Below are positions 6,152 through 7,577 of a DNA stretch of 7,577 bases, one piece after another. Where the stretch lies: contig DATAYF010000294.1 of assembly GCA_036272735.1 (NCBI GenBank), positions 1 to 7,577 of the forward strand, given 5' to 3'. This stretch comes from DATAYF01 sp036272735. GTDB lineage: Bacteria; Chloroflexota; Ktedonobacteria; Ktedonobacterales; Ktedonobacteraceae. The stretch's first letter is position 1, and every line of letters starts with the position of its first letter. The position numbers and the translations under genes are program-made. The notes under the pieces were generated by a model that did no database searches, was not told the origin of the DNA, and saw only the letters and a program-made list of their open reading frames with translations.

Positions 6152-6172
6152 TTCTCTCCGACAAGCTGCTAG
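6152..6172 (-). repeat. Right terminal inverted repeat of the transposase unit
   Basis: TTCTCTCCGACAAGCTGCTA plus G (6152-6172) is the exact reverse complement of the left repeat at 190-210. Its outer end is CTAG (6169-6172), followed by GCGCATG. DNA to the right is visibly AT-richer. A 21-bp perfect match is far beyond chance in a window of this size. Confidence 0.8.
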
Positions 6173-6226
6173 GCGCATGATTTTCGCAGGTTACAACGCA
6201 CTCGTTCTGTGAAGGCATTGATTCAA

Positions 6227-6270
6227 ATCTCATGTGGGATAGAGAAGATGCTCCACATCTGTTGTGAGAT
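6227..6270. repeat. Imperfect hairpin upstream of the Nudix promoter
   Basis: ATGTGG (6232-6237) pairs with CCACAT (6253-6258), and the adjoining ATCTC (6227-6231) pairs with GAGAT (6266-6270) across a 7-base bulge. It ends at the extended -10 box, so it covers the -35 region and could be an operator. This is weak evidence. Confidence 0.3.
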
Positions 6271-6278
6271 GATACAAT
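6270..6278 (+). promoter_or_regulatory. Extended -10 promoter TGATACAAT of the Nudix gene
   Basis: TACAAT (6273-6278) is preceded by TGA, giving TGnTACAAT, with no clear -35. Predicted transcription starts near 6285, about 34 bases before the ATG at 6319. A ribosome binding site AAGGAAG (6302-6308) follows with 10 bases of spacing. Confidence 0.5.
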
Positions 6279-6318
6279 GGTTGGTGTAAAGAACGCTATG
6301 AAAGGAAGATAGCTTTTT

Positions 6319-6971
6319 ATGGTAGATCAAAATCAAGAGGGCGTTTTGGTCACGCTAGATATCGTTGTCCGCGCCTTTCTCCATCTGGTGCTTGGGAGGT
6401 TGTACTCATTCAGCGGAATAAAGAGCCTTTCAAGGGTATGTGGGCGCTTCCTGGCGGTCATTTAAACATAGTTGATGTATCATTAGAAGCCGTCGCTCAG
6501 CGTGAGGTCTTGGAAGAGACAGGTTTAGCGATTCCACTTAACTTTTTTGAGCAGGTCTATACCTTTGAAGATTTTGATGACCCGCGTGGAAAATATCTTT
6601 GTTTGCTCTATGTCCTATCAGAACCATTAAGTGTATCTGCTACAATTCAAGCGGGGGATGATGCTTCTCATGTGCAATGGTATTCAGTAGAAGATTTGCG
6701 TACACTTCCTGATCTGGCGTTTAACCATATCAGGCTTCTGCACATGGCTCTTTGCCAGATGTTCACTTCACAGTATCATAGCACTTTGGGTTTGCAAAAG
6801 TTGTCTGCCCCCTGTCAGTGCGAAGTGGAAAAGTCTGCTGATCAGCGTTGTTCAAATACTGCCTATTGGCGCTACAATGGTATTGCTGTTTGTCCTAGAG
6901 ATATTCAGGTCATAGTGAATGCGCAGGATATGCCTGCTCTAAGGAAGGCTACGGAGAGGATTGGCGGGTAA
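6319..6971 (+). pseudogene. Nudix hydrolase with a frameshift near its N-terminus
   Basis: The intact protein would be about 217 residues and would hydrolyse a nucleoside-diphosphate-linked substrate. Translation from the ATG at 6319, which has a good ribosome binding site, gives the expected first strand 'MVDQNQEGVLVTLDIVV'. It then goes out of frame and stops at 6463-6465. The continuation 'RLSPSGAWEVVLIQR' is read from 6372 in another frame, then 'MWALPGGH' from 6438 to the stop at 6971. One missing base around 6367-6372 explains this. The new frame has no ATG, GTG or TTG before 6438, and a start there would lose the first strands of the fold. The Nudix box is present from 'GGHLNIVDVSLEAVAQ' to 'REVLEETGL' (R22, E23, E26, E27 and G29 counted from 6438). 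A C-terminal tail has four cysteines (126, 128, 138, 152). A sequencing error is an alternative to true decay. Confidence 0.8.
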
Positions 6972-7577
6972 ATCTTCACTATTCATGCGCATATACGTTT
7001 CGTAGAGAAGGTTTTTGAGGTCCTGTACTCTAGGATGGTTTTTAAAAGAGCTTTTTTCTAGCTTTCTTAGGAGCTTACGGATTCTATTCATCTGACGTGG
7101 TGAGTGACATTGATAAGCCATGATAAAACCTTTGCAAGATAATTCAATGCCATTAGTGATATCGCCAGCGTCGCAAAATGCTTGTACTCTACTGATTTCT
7201 AAAAGCGCATGCCATCGAGGGGTTACTGAGTCTGCTGCATTGAGCGATTTCTCAGCCAGTTCTAGGTAAGGGATAGCATTAAGTGGCTTGCCTAGATCGC
7301 GGTTTACTTTCCCCCGAATCTCATAAATTTCAAATGGGATAAATTCTTCTTGTGTCGTGTCAATTCCTTCTCCAGAGAATGCGAGAAGATCAGTTGCTTC
7401 TGAAATTGCACGCTCAAATGCCGTCTCTTGTCCAGTGTCTCCATAGGTATAGGCGAGGAGTTGAAGGATGTGACCTTTTGTGGTGTTTGAAGCATGAGAT
7501 GCTAAATCCCTGGCATTTTCCATGTATTTCAATGCACCCGACTGATTGTTCTGGCGTCGTAAAACGTCGCCTATCAG
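6939..7577 (-). CDS. TPR-repeat protein, C-terminal part (5' end outside window)
   Basis: The frame is open to the window edge, giving 212 visible residues with no stop, so the start codon is outside. The visible N-terminal stretch 'LIGDVLRRQNNQSGALKYM' followed by 'ENARDLA' is a typical tetratricopeptide repeat. Further helical pairs appear around visible residues 35-65, 79-113 and 121-156. The tail is basic ('RIRKLLRKLEK'). TPR arrays bind protein or peptide partners. In Ktedonobacteria and actinobacteria such C-termini commonly belong to helix-turn-helix regulators, which would place a DNA-binding domain beyond the window; that is inference. An internal TTG at 7532 or ATG at 7523 would cut the first repeat and is not the real start. 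The gene converges on the Nudix gene, and their 3' ends overlap by 33 bp. Confidence 0.75.
   Translation of the reverse strand: MIGDVLRRQNNQSGALKYMENARDLASHASNTTKGHILQLLAYTYGDTGQETAFERAISEATDLLAFSGEGIDTTQEEFIPFEIYEIRGKVNRDLGKPLNAIPYLELAEKSLNAADSVTPRWHALLEISRVQAFCDAGDITNGIELSCKGFIMAYQCHSPRQMNRIRKLLRKLEKSSFKNHPRVQDLKNLLYETYMRMNSEDLPANPLRSLP

Larger units (their letters stand above)
190..6172 (+). mobile_element. Candidate 5.98-kb IS1182-like element carrying passenger genes
   Basis: The unit is bounded by a perfect 21-bp inverted repeat (190-210 and 6152-6172). The left repeat lies directly upstream of an IS1182-type transposase, as expected of an IS end. No good second copy follows the transposase stop, and the only match found is beyond a LuxR-type regulator and a membrane protein. 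IS1182-family elements are usually under about 2 kb, so this would be an IS with passengers, a class in which transcriptional regulators are known cargo. Both outer ends contain CTAG (190-193 and 6169-6172), which could be a 4-bp target duplication or part of the repeat. The alternative is that the right repeat belongs to a separate, degraded IS copy or MITE, making the span composite or accidental. The repeat is seen directly; the unity of the element is inferred. Confidence 0.55.

Overview
The window reads as accessory DNA from a Gram-positive-like environmental bacterium, most probably a member of the Ktedonobacteria (Chloroflexota). This is inferred from recalled family resemblance: a giant MalT-type LuxR regulator with a short N-terminal 'WYAY...KRYLG' domain, an IS1182-type transposase, a Nudix protein starting with a 'DIVV' strand, and a TPR protein of the kind found on helix-turn-helix regulators. 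No rRNA, tRNA or marker gene is present, so the taxonomy is a guess.

Layout. Bases 1-189 are non-coding and hold a 134-bp element bounded by a perfect 23-bp inverted repeat (25-47 / 136-158), which looks like a MITE or an internally deleted insertion sequence. Next is a transposase gene (215-1600), then an extended -10 promoter and a 1075-residue ATP-dependent LuxR-family regulator (1891-5118). After a 205-bp spacer comes a 196-residue six-helix membrane protein (5324-5914). It is followed by about 250 bp packed with hairpins (5892-6140). To the right lie a Nudix hydrolase gene broken by a frameshift (6319-6971) and, convergent with it and overlapping by 33 bp, the C-terminal part of a TPR-repeat protein that runs off the window on the minus strand (6939-7577).

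The central observation is a 21-bp perfect inverted repeat at 190-210 and 6152-6172. The left copy sits immediately in front of the transposase and contributes its ribosome binding site. No good right copy follows the transposase stop; the only one found lies almost 6 kb away, beyond the regulator and the membrane protein. Both copies carry CTAG at the outer end. The simplest reading is one 5.98-kb mobile unit: an IS1182-like transposase with a MalT-like regulator and a small membrane protein as passengers, in the style of 'transporter IS' elements. The alternative is two independent IS ends that happen to flank these genes.

The regulator and membrane protein share an 11-bp motif in their upstream regions (1838-1848, 5153-5163), a possible common operator. 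DNA right of the repeat is visibly AT-richer than the candidate element, consistent with a junction between DNA of different origin.
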